Part shown: positions 37,101 to 49,700 of the stretch, piece after piece | Numbering within the stretch: the first letter of the stretch is position 1 | Layout: every line of letters starts with the position of its first letter | From: Vanilla planifolia | Taxonomy: Eukaryota > Streptophyta > Magnoliopsida > Asparagales > Orchidaceae | Reading direction: 5' to 3' | NCBI GenBank assembly: GCA_023846275.1 | Contig: CM043871.1 | Span: 27,620,569-27,684,568 of the forward strand | DNA: 64,000 bases | Position numbers and translations under genes: made by a program | Notes under the pieces: model-generated | The model's database searches: none | Told to the model about the DNA's origin: nothing | Seen by the model: the letters and a program-made list of their open reading frames with translations, nothing else

Positions 37101-40100
37101 AATAAAATTCAAAGCAGATTTGTTGTAATTTATGATGAATTTTGGAATCCTGAAATGTCATTTAGATTTTCAAAATACAACCTTTAATATTTATAAGTAT
37201 CCTTCCATATTCTTAGATAAGCAAATTATCATTTTACCTTTGAGATCTTTATAAATTAAGATTATCATCATGTTTTAAGGTATATAAATGAAATAATGAA
37301 GTTCTACTGTTGAGCTTGTTTGATCTAATGCATCGTGTACAATCAATCCAATGATATGATTTTGAAGATGCCTTGGGAAAAAAATAAGAGGCTTAAAAAG
37401 AGAGTTCTTTATCCATTATTCAAAAAGCACAAGAGTGTCAAATCACTATGAAAGTGCTTAATTCTATTACTTTATTTCATCTTATGGGATTAAACAATAA
37501 TTGTTTCCAATTTTTTAGTTTGTGTAAGTCAATATGTGATTTACTTTATTTTTATTCTAAAAACTCTACTTGTATGTACCTTATTACTTCATTACCAACT
37601 TAAACATTTTGAGTGTGAGTAGCTAAACTATTATCTCTATAGGTTGAGATCCTTCATGTTAAAGAATTATGTAAATCTGTAGCTTCTACGAAAGTTCCTA
37701 CTTACCCAATGATCTTTGAATTTTTTATTCAAAATCTAAAGCATCTTAGTTAGGTCATTGTATGGGTTTATTACATAAACCCAAGTATTTTCCCAATTAT
37801 CTATAAATTATAGATAAGTTATAGTAATATCATTTCATATTTTTAAATCTCTATGATTAGCATATTAAACTTTTATTTTTTTGCAATTATGTTGCATATG
37901 ATTATCATCTTTCATATATATTTAAATTTATATTAATTATATTTTATTTTTAAATTAAGTCATTTGGGCTTTTAAAATACCACCAAGCTTGAAGGACTCA
38001 AGTGAAGTGTCCCGCAATACTGAGCATAAGTCTTTGTGAGCTACAAAACAAAAGCCTAACTGAAACTATGTTGGGTCAAGCCCAAGCATTAACATAAGAC
38101 ACAATTCCTATACTTGTTTGGGTCAATTGAGTCAAGTTATAACCCTTGAACTAGTTTAGGCATAATAAGTCAGGACAAACTTGTGATTTTGTTAAGTAAA
38201 AAATCAAGTTAGGTCAAACCCAATGCATATATATATATATATATGCATAGGTGTCTTGGGTCATGACTTCTTAAAGGCACCAAGGGTAGCCAACTTAGAG
38301 TATATTGTATATTATGCATAGTGAAAATATTATAAGCACAAATCATGTGAACTATTTTATAATGTTGGACTAAAATGCTGCTTGACAGACCTAAGTATAT
38401 ATGCACTGATCGATTACACTTTTTTGAGATCGAATGGCTGGGATTGCTATAACATTTGTAAATAATTTTTCTTCATCTAGCTATTCATCTAAAATGTTGA
38501 TCAAATGACTATGTGTCTCTCAGCATTTATGAATAATAACCTAATCATCATTACCATCCATATAACTTTCAAATCTAATATTCTAGATCTTATCTTATTA
38601 TGATAAACACCTTTATCGATGATTTTAATCAGACAATAGCTGCTCCATTTGCCCATAATCAGATAACAGCTATACTTCATCTTTGTTCACATCACATGTG
38701 ACTACTAACATTCGAAAAAGCTAATTCTAACAATTGAGGGAGTTATTTTTAAAGTTTTTCATTTCAACAATAAATAAATATATTTATCAATATTTAAATA
38801 AATTAAATCAAATTGGATAAATTTCATAAGAGCCCAAGTGAAGTTTAAAACTATGAGCAACAAATTTTTACATAATTACAAGAGCTGTAGGTTTCCTTTA
38901 ATCTTTATTTTTCCTACTTTAGTTTATAATATTTTTCACATCATTCCTATGACATCTATATTATTTATTAGTTGTGTCAACTTATTTTAAACATTTAAAA
39001 GTGTAAAAATTCTTTTATGCAAAAATTATAAAACTTTTGATTTTTTATATCACCAAGTTTTTGTGGATTTTAATGTCTCATGGGAGCACCATGTTGTACT
39101 TGGTTTATCCCTATCAACTTTGTCTAAAAAGGATTATTAGTAGAAGCTTGATTAGTGATTGAGGGTAGATGTAGGTACAACTTTTGGTAAAATCATCTAA
39201 AACCATCTTTGTGTATTTTGTTTATTATTGAGCAATTTTATTAGTTGAAAATTTTCTTAAAATCAAATTTTAAATACAAAATTTTTTTTTTAATTTTGAA
39301 ATCAAAATTTGTTAAATACATGATTCACCTATCTTCTATTGTGCATTTTGTCTCACATAATTTACAATATTAAGTATCTTGTAAAGATATTAAAATATTA
39401 AAAATTTCAGTATTTCAAAATTTAAAATTAAATATATTTTTTATAGATCTCATCGAGTGAGTCTAATAGGTTCACCTAGTCAAGAGTCTGTTTGGAATTA
39501 GGATGAAATTTTAAAAATTTAAAAGCTAAATAAAAATTTAATTTAATTAATAATTGTTAAATTGTTAATATATAAGAAACCTTGGTTTCAAAATTTCTAA
39601 AAGCAGATCTTGACCTCCCTTCTTTGTCATACAATTGGCTTTCACTAACCTTCCTTCTCACGAAGTTGAACCATAAACTATCCTTCATGTTAATGACAAT
39701 GGTCATCTTGTCAATGATATCCAGCAAGATACTTGTATGGAGCGAGAAGAGGCCATGATGAGCTCAACGATAATAACTACAACGATAATATCCTTTATAT
39801 TAAGTCTTAATCAAGCCCTTGCCTTGGTTGATTGGAAGGGAAAAAGCTGACTAATTACAAAGAAAGGGTTTGAAATTATTGGAACCTGAGGGAGGAAGTA
39901 AAGGTGAAGAAAGGTAAATTAATTGTGCTTCATATATTATTGATTTGATTATAAAATAGAATAATTTCTTTAATAACATAAATCTTAGGTCACCTGATAG
40001 GAGCATAAAGCAACGGGTAAAAGAAATTAGGCATGAAAAACAAGGAAAGAGGAAGCAATATTAAGAAACCTTGAGTTAGATATTTTAACAATAATTTATA

Positions 40101-43038
40101 TGCTTATGATTTCTATAATATTAAATTACAAATATGATCTAATGTAAGAGCCATGCACAATCCATATGATATTTTATGTATTATTATTGTCGTTATATTT
40201 ATTAAACTACACATAAAGTAGTAGTTTTGAGAACTTGAATATGTGAAATAAAGAAACAAAAATATTAATTAAATAAATAGAAATGGATTAGTGACTAGTC
40301 AGTTATTTAACTAAAATATGTTGTTCTTTTATGACTAGTGTTTAGCTTACCCAAGATTAAGAATTACTACAAAAGAATTAACCAAAAAGAAGTACTAATT
40401 AATAATAAAAAGATAGAATATCTTATGCATGAAAATATAAAATAAACAACTAATAAATGAGGTTTCTCCTATAATAAAGTAAACTAAAAAAAGGATATTA
40501 ACTAACTATCTTGAAAGAATGAAAACAGTAACACAACTAACATAGGTTTACTTAGTCAAATATAAACAGAACTGATAAATAAGATCACATGAAAAAAAAA
40601 ATTAAAAAAAAAACAAAATATTACATGTGTATGTTTAAAACTTTTGGGATTGTGACATGTTTTTATTACATTTATTATTTCATGTTATGTTACAAGTTTA
40701 ATTAATATTTGTTTGTTTATTTAGTTGTTGATAAACATGTTTTAAACTTTTGTATATATTTATTATTAGATGAAACAAGTTGAGCATATGCTACACAACT
40801 CAGTTATTTTTTAGTACTAATTTTTCAAGTATACCAAAATCATAATAAAATGATGAACACACAGAAATAATATGCTAGAATGATTTGCTAAAGTAAGAAC
40901 TTTGTAACCAACTTGGAAATATAATTTGTATGGTTTGTATCAAGTATATGTAATCTAGATGTAACTAAATGTAAGAGTGTAATCGATAGTTGTGGATCTG
41001 TATGGATGTGGATAAGACTATTAGATGTATGGTAGTACAATATATTTGTAATATATAATTACATAAGATTGTTATCTATATTATTTGTATTTTATTTTTA
41101 TGAATTTCTTTGGAAAAATCTAACAAAATATGAGGGAGACTCTATCCAATTGAAACTAAAATTTATAGAAAATAAGAATTTTAATAAGTTATGATTTAGT
41201 AATTAAATTCTAATTATGGTATTACAAAAAATGGTCATCATACACCCACATTTCATAGCATTTATGAACCTTATAATTTTTTATTTAGTTAAAAATGAAA
41301 AATTCAAGATAAAAATTTGAATTAAAAAAAACTTGAAGTAAAATATAACCTTAATTTTAAAAAGTGAGAAATTATTTTGGACTAATCTTTGCATACATCT
41401 TCTCTTTTTATATGCATATCTAAAAATAAATCCTATTGTATCATTAATTCAATTAAATAATATATTAGGTTCAATAAATTAAATATGCTAATTTTTTGAA
41501 AATAATTGGATCATTTAAAAAATTATGAGAATGTTTAATTATTGATGTGTATTTATCCTTTTCATTATTAAAAACATTATATGAAAATATTTAAAAAATA
41601 TATAAATATAAGTAAAATTGTACTTAATTTAAAATTGTTACTATATATGCTTAACAAAAATATTTTTATATTGAGTTTTCTTTACTTTATGAAAGAGTAG
41701 CACCAAAAAACAATTTAATAAACTTTGTTAGTGATAATGCTAATAAATAGTCCTTAATGTTTTCTATACCTTAATATTTTGAATTGAAATATTTTATTTT
41801 ACTTTGTTCATATAAGTTTTTTTAGATTTATGTATTAGAATAGTTGTTTATCACCTAATGTGTTGTTTATTAAGAACTTGGAAATAATTGTATCTAGTTT
41901 GATAAACATGCACATAGAGCATAACTTTGTGATAAATATCATGATGAAGTTAATTGATATAAGACAAAAATTTGTCAAACCTGATCTAGAATTAACTTGG
42001 ATCACAATTAAAGCCTAAATGCATACCTTTAAAAAGAGATTTAGATATCATTAAATTATTCAAGATTATGTATATTCCACCTTTTGTGTGATAACTTGTG
42101 ATTATTATAAATTTAAGAAATCAATATTTAAAAGTTTATTAAATAAAAATTTAAAGGATGACTATAATTTAAATGCAAGAAAACAAGAATTTAATTTTAA
42201 GAAGTCAAGAAGTCAACTTTAAGGTTTTAGATTTTTCTTAACTTCAATAATTTTAAAATATTTTAATTATTTTTTATTTTTAAAGATAATTTTGAATAAA
42301 ATTTCTTAAAATTTAAATTAGTTTTAAATTAAATATACTTATCTTTTATTTTTAATTCTTTACGTATCTCCTTATTTATATCTTCTTATTTATAGAGAGA
42401 AGATTAAAATTATAAAAATTATTTAAATTATTTATGAAATGAGTATAGGACATTTTACTCTTAAATAATTTTTTTTTTCTTTAGATGCATATGTACATTT
42501 GTATTGTAGAATTTATGGTATTAAAATAAATTTTTTTTTTTTTGTGAAAGAAAAGAAAGTTGATTTAATACATCAAAAATGATCTAATAACGTTTATAAT
42601 ATAAGAGATCCAAGTTTTTCATTGGCCAAGAATTATGCCACAAGTAAGGATCTAACAATAAAATTATGATTCTTAATAATATTTTTTTTGTATTATTGAG
42701 CTATATTTGGTTATAAAAAATTATATATGAAAGAGCAAATATTTTTTATTAATTTATGAGCACATGTTCTCTTTCTTAGTATTATCTATTAAAGTTTTTT
42801 TACTTCTATTCTATATTAATATGTATGATAAATTATAAGATTAACTTTTTATTTATTATCATTTTGAATTGAAAAGTTTTTGTAATGTAAGTATACACAA
42901 GTGATAATTTACATGAAAATAAATATTAATCATTATCAATCAAACACTGTCACAAATATTGTAACTAATGCATGCCTCTTCCTACTAAGGTAGAACATGT
43001 CACCCTTACAACAAATTTGTAGAGTAGCTTGTAAGATT

Positions 43039-43040
<2 letters not shown>
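37101..43040. other. gene-poor A+T-rich intergenic DNA
   Basis: No coding homology recognised on either strand. It holds a short (AT)n run at 38226-38244. A less A+T-rich patch at about 37970-38200 has repeated 'GGGTCAA' words suggestive of retroelement leader sequence, and another patch at about 39600-39900 is unclassified. The rest is featureless. Confidence 0.4.

Positions 43041-43128
<88 letters not shown>
43041..43128. repeat. (AT)44 microsatellite
   Basis: An uninterrupted AT run of about 88 bp, 570 bp upstream of the NET2 start codon. It can fold back on itself. The minus-strand 'YIYI..' frame over it is an artefact. Confidence 0.95.
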
Positions 43129-43134
<6 letters not shown>

Positions 43135-43367
43135 GCTCTATTTTCTTTTTTATGAAATATAAAATCCTTAAATAATAATAATTTGTGCTAAATGTTGTTT
43201 GTTTTTTCAAAGTGTAAAATCAAGGAGTAATATGCACACGGTGTGGCTTTAGTGTTAATACCAATTAAGAGCAACGTTATGGTCCAATAAACAGGAAAGA
43301 AAAATGGTATAAATGTTGTAGATGTTATTTTTATTTTAAATAAATGATTTTGTGTTGTGGGAACATT

Positions 43368-43404
43368 CATCATCATCATCATATATATATATATATATAT
43401 ATAT
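43368..43404. repeat. (CAT)5(AT)12 compound microsatellite
   Basis: It sits exactly at the boundary between A+T-rich upstream DNA and the GC-richer NET2 leader, so its AT part is positioned where a TATA element would be expected. Confidence 0.85.
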
Positions 43405-43700
43405 GCTTCTGCTGGGGGCCGGTTTTGCCCGGTTCGATGACGAGGCCCTCCGTTTCATGCGCTTCTCCTCACGCGCCACCTTGCATTCCGGTGAACGCCT
43501 CGTGACCTTTTATTTTCAAAATAAACGTAGATTTCACCTTCTCTACGCGTTGCATGTCGTTCGTCTCGTTGCTCTTGTGCTCTTCCTTGTATCCTTTCTC
43601 TTTCTTGATTCTCTTCCTCCTCCCCCAATAAGGCTTTTTGATTCTTGGTGCCCTGCGCTGAATTAAATCTCGAAGCGAGAGTAGGAGAGAAAGAGAGGAA
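43405..43700 (+). promoter_or_regulatory. NET2 core promoter / 5' leader region
   Basis: Base composition changes abruptly at 43405 to GC- and CT-rich sequence (CTTCTCCTC, CTTCCTCCTCCCCC) typical of plant 5' leaders. It runs up to AGAGAGGAAATG at the start codon. The upstream (AT)12 run offers TATATA words. The transcription start itself cannot be set from sequence. Confidence 0.5.
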
Positions 43701-46700
43701 ATGTTGCAGAGAGCAGCGAGCAACGCCTATTCATGGTGGTGGGCGAGCAACATCCGGACAAAGCAGTCCAAGTGGCTTGACAGCAACCTTCAAGGTAAAG
43801 TCCCTCATCTTTATCTTTAGTGCAATTAAAGTGGCTTAAGATGAAAAATGTGAGGCTTTTGGATTACGATTCACTTCTCAGTGTTCATTGTATTGCATGA
43901 GGAACGAGTCATTTTGGAGCTTCTGTTTTGTTTGTATATTTATAATGACTGAGTTGAAAATTCATCGATTTGTTCAGTCAGATGCGTTTTCACTGATGAT
44001 CGTATTATGGTTCTTTTCAATTTTAATTTGTTGGTGATTGTTCATGCGAAATATGATAAAAGAGAGGGAACCTACTAAACATTGAAAATAAGGAATAATG
44101 AAGGAGAGGGGAAAGTAGCACTCAAAAGTGAATGATTACAAAAAAAAAGTGAGCAACATTGTGTTCCTCTCCTGATCTCTCTATATCTCTTTCAATATGT
44201 TCAACGTATGATCTCAAAAGAGTGCAATGATCCAAATCTCAAAATATGAAAATCCAAAACCTCAATTATCACTTGAAAGGGCCAATTATAATAGCTTGAA
44301 TATGTTAAGGCTATTGACACCTAATAAAATTGTCAAAGCATTTGAGAAGTCTAACAATTATAAAGTCTAGTGCCTTATAATGGCATGGCTACTAATGTAA
44401 AAAACTAATTATGGATTCCACAGAGGATGGAACCAATCTCCTCACCTTAGGAGCTTCCTATCAAAAAATAGGTTGGAGCCTATTAAAAACTACATGGGAT
44501 TGTTTGAAAATTGAACGTGATTTATTTGAAAAACATAAATTGTGAGCCAAGAAATGCATTGTAACGTTAGTAAATTCTTCTTTGTTAAGGATGTCACTAG
44601 CTGAATTTGGTTATACAAAAACTAAGAGACATATCTCCCACCAAAAATCCTTTGAACAATTGGACAACTAGGATCATGATAGATCAAAATTACATTTTAA
44701 TTGATCCTTCAACTCATTATTTCTTCATTTACATGGAATTGGATAACTCGCTCGCATTTTGCCACTTGGTATTGCTTCCCTCATAAAATTGCACATTGGT
44801 GCTAATTGTGACCCTTTGGTTTGCGAAATGACTAATACAATATAGAGTGTAGTCTTTTCATCAATGACAAGGAGGCTTGGCATAGGCAACTTCTATGTTA
44901 GCTTGTAGCTAATAAATGTTGAACTTTGGAGACATGAGCTAAGAAAATCACTCAAGCATTGAAGTCAACTCTCTAAAGTTAGAAACAAATATATTTTGAA
45001 GTATGGAGGTGGACGAATCAACTCTTTCTCTTATACATCAAATGGGTATAATAAATAGACCTATGAAATGTTAATCCAACTTCTTTTCAAGATACCATAC
45101 ACACATGTGGATTGATATAGCCACAATAGCACTAGCAAGGCAAATTAGAACTCTTTGAGGTTTCGGAGGACCTCTAAATGATAATAGAATTTCATTGGAT
45201 GGTAGGAGTCATAAAGCATAACAAGTCGGTAATACTTGTTAGAATTATGGTTAATAATAAACACATAGGTTTAACTGAATGCCATTATAAATGCAAAGGA
45301 GAACACAATTATAATTGCCTCTTCTATTACTCTCTTCTCCATTTTTGTCTTTCTGATAATTTCCTTCTCTTTCCTTAATTTCTGTTATTTCAACTTCCTT
45401 GCTTGCTTTTATAGCTATTGTTTACAATAATTGAGCATGGCTTTTTCTAGCAGTACCATCGCTGACAATTGCTCCATTACTTGAGCTATCATTTTGGTGC
45501 TCTCATTGACCTTGAACAATTCTATAGAAGGAATGCGATCTTCTATCTATCTTACTGAGGAGTACCGTAGCATTTGCAATTGAATGAATTTTAGCTTTCT
45601 TCACAAGCTAAAATGTGGAAAGATATAAGCTCGAAACTTACAAATTTGGAGGGTTGCTAGGAACAACAAGTGTGTTACATTCTTCCACTAATCTTGAAAG
45701 ACTCCTCCATTTTTGATATACCTTCTGATTCTTTGCAACATATTTTCAAATTAGGTAATTCTATGATTAGATCATTAAAAATTAATAATGTTGTGCTTCA
45801 ATGACACTGACTTAGTAAGATGGCTATTTTGAGCTGAGTAATATTTTGCTTATTATGGAGCTATAGATGAATATCGATTATCTGTAGTTTCCTTCGACAT
45901 GAATGGTACAATATTCTCTTGGTATCAATAAATGCATAAGAATAAGCAATTATATTCTTGACCAGCATTTAGTAATGCACTTTGTACAAGATTTGGTCCA
46001 TTGGAATATTAAGATTTATAGGGCAAATTATCCAAAACAATGCAAACTACAATAGCAGATAATTACTTATCCAAATTTGAGGAATTATCAAAACAAGTAA
46101 ACAATGTTTTTGATTCGTTTTTGTAGAGTTGTTTCAAATTCGAATTGAGATCTACAATTTAATATGGGCTTTCAAACCTTAAACCCTAGTATAACTATTA
46201 ATCTAGCAAAATTGATAGAAGAGAAAATTACTTATTCTGAAAATGTAAAAGTTACTTCATGCAATACTTGACAGCCTTGGAATAATCTCAGTCTGGATTT
46301 TTACCAACTTCAAATATATTAACACTGCAACTAAAATCATAGGATCACCAATTTGCTCCTCCAATTATAAAAAGGTAATCAAACTTACTACCTTCGTTGC
46401 TAATTCAATTTCAAACTCTTCTTGTTAAATGCTTGACAATTGAACATATGTTGGGACACCATGAGAAAGGACCATGTCACAAAGTTGATGAAACATTTCA
46501 TTGTGGCCATGTTTGCAAACCCAAATTGTTTATGTTGTTACTAGATGAACCGCCACCTCCAATTAGTTAAGATGCATCACAATTCAGATAATCTTAAGTC
46601 CAAAGATATCCTTAATGTAAATGATTCGATTCCTAAAATCAGTCTACACATGTTTGTTGGACAACATTATCTAAAAGAAAAAAAGAAGAGAGGGTATTTT

Positions 46701-49700
46701 TGCTAAACGTTAAGAATTTTTTCATTCTGTTTTCTTTACTTCTTTTATATTTAAGAGGGCACGATATTTTATTACTAAAATATATATTATTTAATTAACA
46801 CGTAATACATGAAGTTTGATTAGACATTAACTATGGTAGAGAATTTGCACACAGAAGGGTGCTCATCTATATGCACAAGCATTGCCACATGAGCGTAAAA
46901 TGTACACCTACTGTGTGTGCTTTCCGCCTGCACAGTAGGTATGCCTACCGTGTACACGAATCGCGTCCATCGATAGGTGTAGCTGCATTGTGCTTGTGCT
47001 ATGCATATGGCGATGGGCACTCCTTTGCATGCCCATATTCATGTGCATTGCCCCGCCTGCATGTGGCGGCGCACTTAGCTGCCCGCCCTTCATGTTGCTA
47101 CATGCACGTTGTTGCACTTGCAATGTGCTTTCGCGTGTGCTGGTGCGTATGGCTCAGTAAATTTTTGCTATATGTATTCTCCTTGATTCCTCCTTAATCA
47201 TAGATTGTTTGATGATTGAATAAACTTATAGTTGATCTCTTGATTAATATTATTTATCAAGTCAATTTTTTTTTTATTTTTCAATACTATTTGTTAAAAA
47301 AAGGATGGCTCTTAGTAGAGCATTGAATTATATTATCATTCGGAATTCCTTTCCTATCCCAATAGTGGATGAATTACTTGATGAATGGCATAGATCATTC
47401 TTTTTCTCCAAAATTGTTTTATGCTTATGCTAACCTCAAATCAAGATGGCAGATGAAGACACATAGAAACAGTGTGTCGTAATCATAAAGGTCACTACAT
47501 GTTCCTTCTTCATCTCTTTTCTTAAAGCCAACAATGACCAACTCTGCCTGCTCCCTATTTCCAGCTATTAAATCTTAAACTACTCAACTGGATGGCTCGA
47601 AAAAGCTAGTTGCTAAGGCACAAAGTTCCCCAAATTGTATGTCTTTTAAGATGGACTTCTATTCTACAAAAACATAATTGCCTTATGCCCAAATTCCAAA
47701 CTTAATGGCATATCATTTGAGAATTTTGCAATACTCCTATGGCCAAACATGGGGGCTTTAAGAAAACTCATTCTTGAATTACAACACAGTTTTATTGGCC
47801 AAACATGAGAAAGATAAAAAATTATTGTCTGCTTGCCAGATTTGTCAAATTGTCATATACAAAACTAATGCTTGGTAAAGATTATTGTAGCCACTAAACA
47901 TGCCTCTCGCAATTTGGGAAGATGTGTTCATGGATTTCATCATTGGATTACCACAAGCCCATTTGAAAACAACGATCATGGAGGTGGTAAACCACCAATC
48001 ACCCACAATCCGATGGGCATGCGGAAGTCCTAAACCGCATATTAGAACAGTAGCTGCTCTACTTTATAATGATTGAATCATCCAGTTGGACTAACTTTTA
48101 CCTTGGGCAAAATATAGCTACAATGTTGGCTACCAACTCTCCATTGGCTTAATAACATTTCAAATTATTTATGACAGATCACCTCCTACAATATTACCCT
48201 TATAAGTTTCATTAGAAACCATAGAAGCAAACATATAACAGAGAGAATCCAAGCAAAAAATAGAATGAAGAAAATGGCAAACAGACACAAATGCACCATC
48301 AATTTTAAAGGGGACTTGGTATTTTTATGGTTGCAATTATATCCCCAATCTTCTCTAAAAATTTAACCTTCGATGAAACTTAACAAATGCTATTATAGAC
48401 TATCAACTGAACTCATCAAAGTTGGATTAGCAACATTTCTTCTAGATCTACATCCATCCATGCAAATCCATCTGGTATTTCACATCTCTCTTCTAAAACC
48501 TTACGTCAAAGATTCAACATTGCATTCATATCCTTTGTTAGAATTCTTCATAAATAACGGACCAATTATCCAAACACTGGTTATTCTCAAGCAATGAATC
48601 ACTTTTCATGTTAAAAATCCAACCTTTGACCATCTGAGGAAGCAACTTGGATCATTGTCAATAAACTTCACAAAGCCTATTCTAACTTCGACATTGAGAG
48701 CAAAGTCATTGTCGAAGGACGGTGGGACGACTCGGCTACAACAGTACCGACAAAGATGAAGCGTAACTCTGAGGGTCAAAGGACTTTTGAATGGCAAAGG
48801 GACTTTATTGGATGGTAGAAGTCATAAAACATAACGAGTCACTAAAACCTGTTACGTATAGAGGCATAGAGTTAATTAAATGTCATACTATAAATATCAC
48901 AATATGCATGGGCTGGAGAGGGGAATACAATTACAGTCTCTTCTAATACCCACTTCACCCCTTCTCCGTTTTTGCTAATTCCCTTTACTCTTCTTAGTTC
49001 CTACTATTTCAGCTTCCTTGCTTGCTTGTCTAGCTGCAGGATCATGCAGAATTTTTTTTTGTACAATTTCTATTTCCTATATTGGTGATTTCAAATAGAG
49101 CAACCTTTGGCTCCTGCAGATATGGAAGAGAAGGTTAAAACCATGATCAAGCTCATTGAAGTTGATGCTGATTCCTTTGCTAAGAAGGCAGAGATGTACT
49201 ACCGAAGGAGGCCGGAACTGATAAGCTTTGTGGAAGAGACTTTCAGGGCATACAAGGCGTTGGCTGACCGGTATGATAGGATCTCAGGCGAGCTTCACAA
49301 AGCAAACCATACTTTGGCCTCAGCTTTCCCCGATCAAGTGCAGTTTGATATGCATGATGATGACGAAGATGGTTCCCCAAGGGCATTTACAGCGATTGAT
49401 CCGAGCAAGTTTCGCAAGCCAACACCTAGGGAGATGCCACAGCTGAACTTGAGATCCAAAAACAGAGACACACGGCCTGCCTTGAAGAAGCAAGAAAAGA
49501 GGGTGAACTCTCACGTTACCAAAGAGAATGCCCAAGAGGAAATAGATAAGCTTCAGAAGGAAATTCTCATTCTACAGACGGAGAAGGAATATGTGAAGAG
49601 TTCATATGAGACCGGCATGAGCAAGTTCTGGGAGATTGAGAGGCAGATCACTGAGTTGCAAGATGAAGTCTGCACCTTGCAGGATGAGTTCAGTGCTTGC

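Larger units (their letters stand above)
45179..49048 (+). mobile_element. degenerate Ty3/gypsy element inside the NET2 intron
   Basis: Direct repeats of about 250 bp at 45179-45426 and 48788-49048 flank an interior with gag, zinc knuckle, RT and integrase remains in the standard Ty3 order. It is in the same orientation as NET2. After the 5' copy, 'TTGAGCATGGC' may be a primer site with an internal deletion (compare TTGGTATCAGAGC followed by ATGG). I could not find a target-site duplication. Stops, frameshifts and at least one deletion (protease to RT) make it inactive. Confidence 0.85.
43795..49119 (+). other. single NET2 intron (5,325 bp)
   Basis: GT..AG intron. The first 1.4 kb (43795-45178) has no recognised content. 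The remainder is almost entirely a decayed Ty3 element (45179-49048). Only 71 bp of non-element sequence, including a T-rich tract, precedes exon 2. Confidence 0.85.

Noticed and set aside
42965..43210. 81-codon minus-strand frame with a long Tyr-Ile run
   Set aside because: It is a direct translation of the (AT)44 microsatellite and not a gene.
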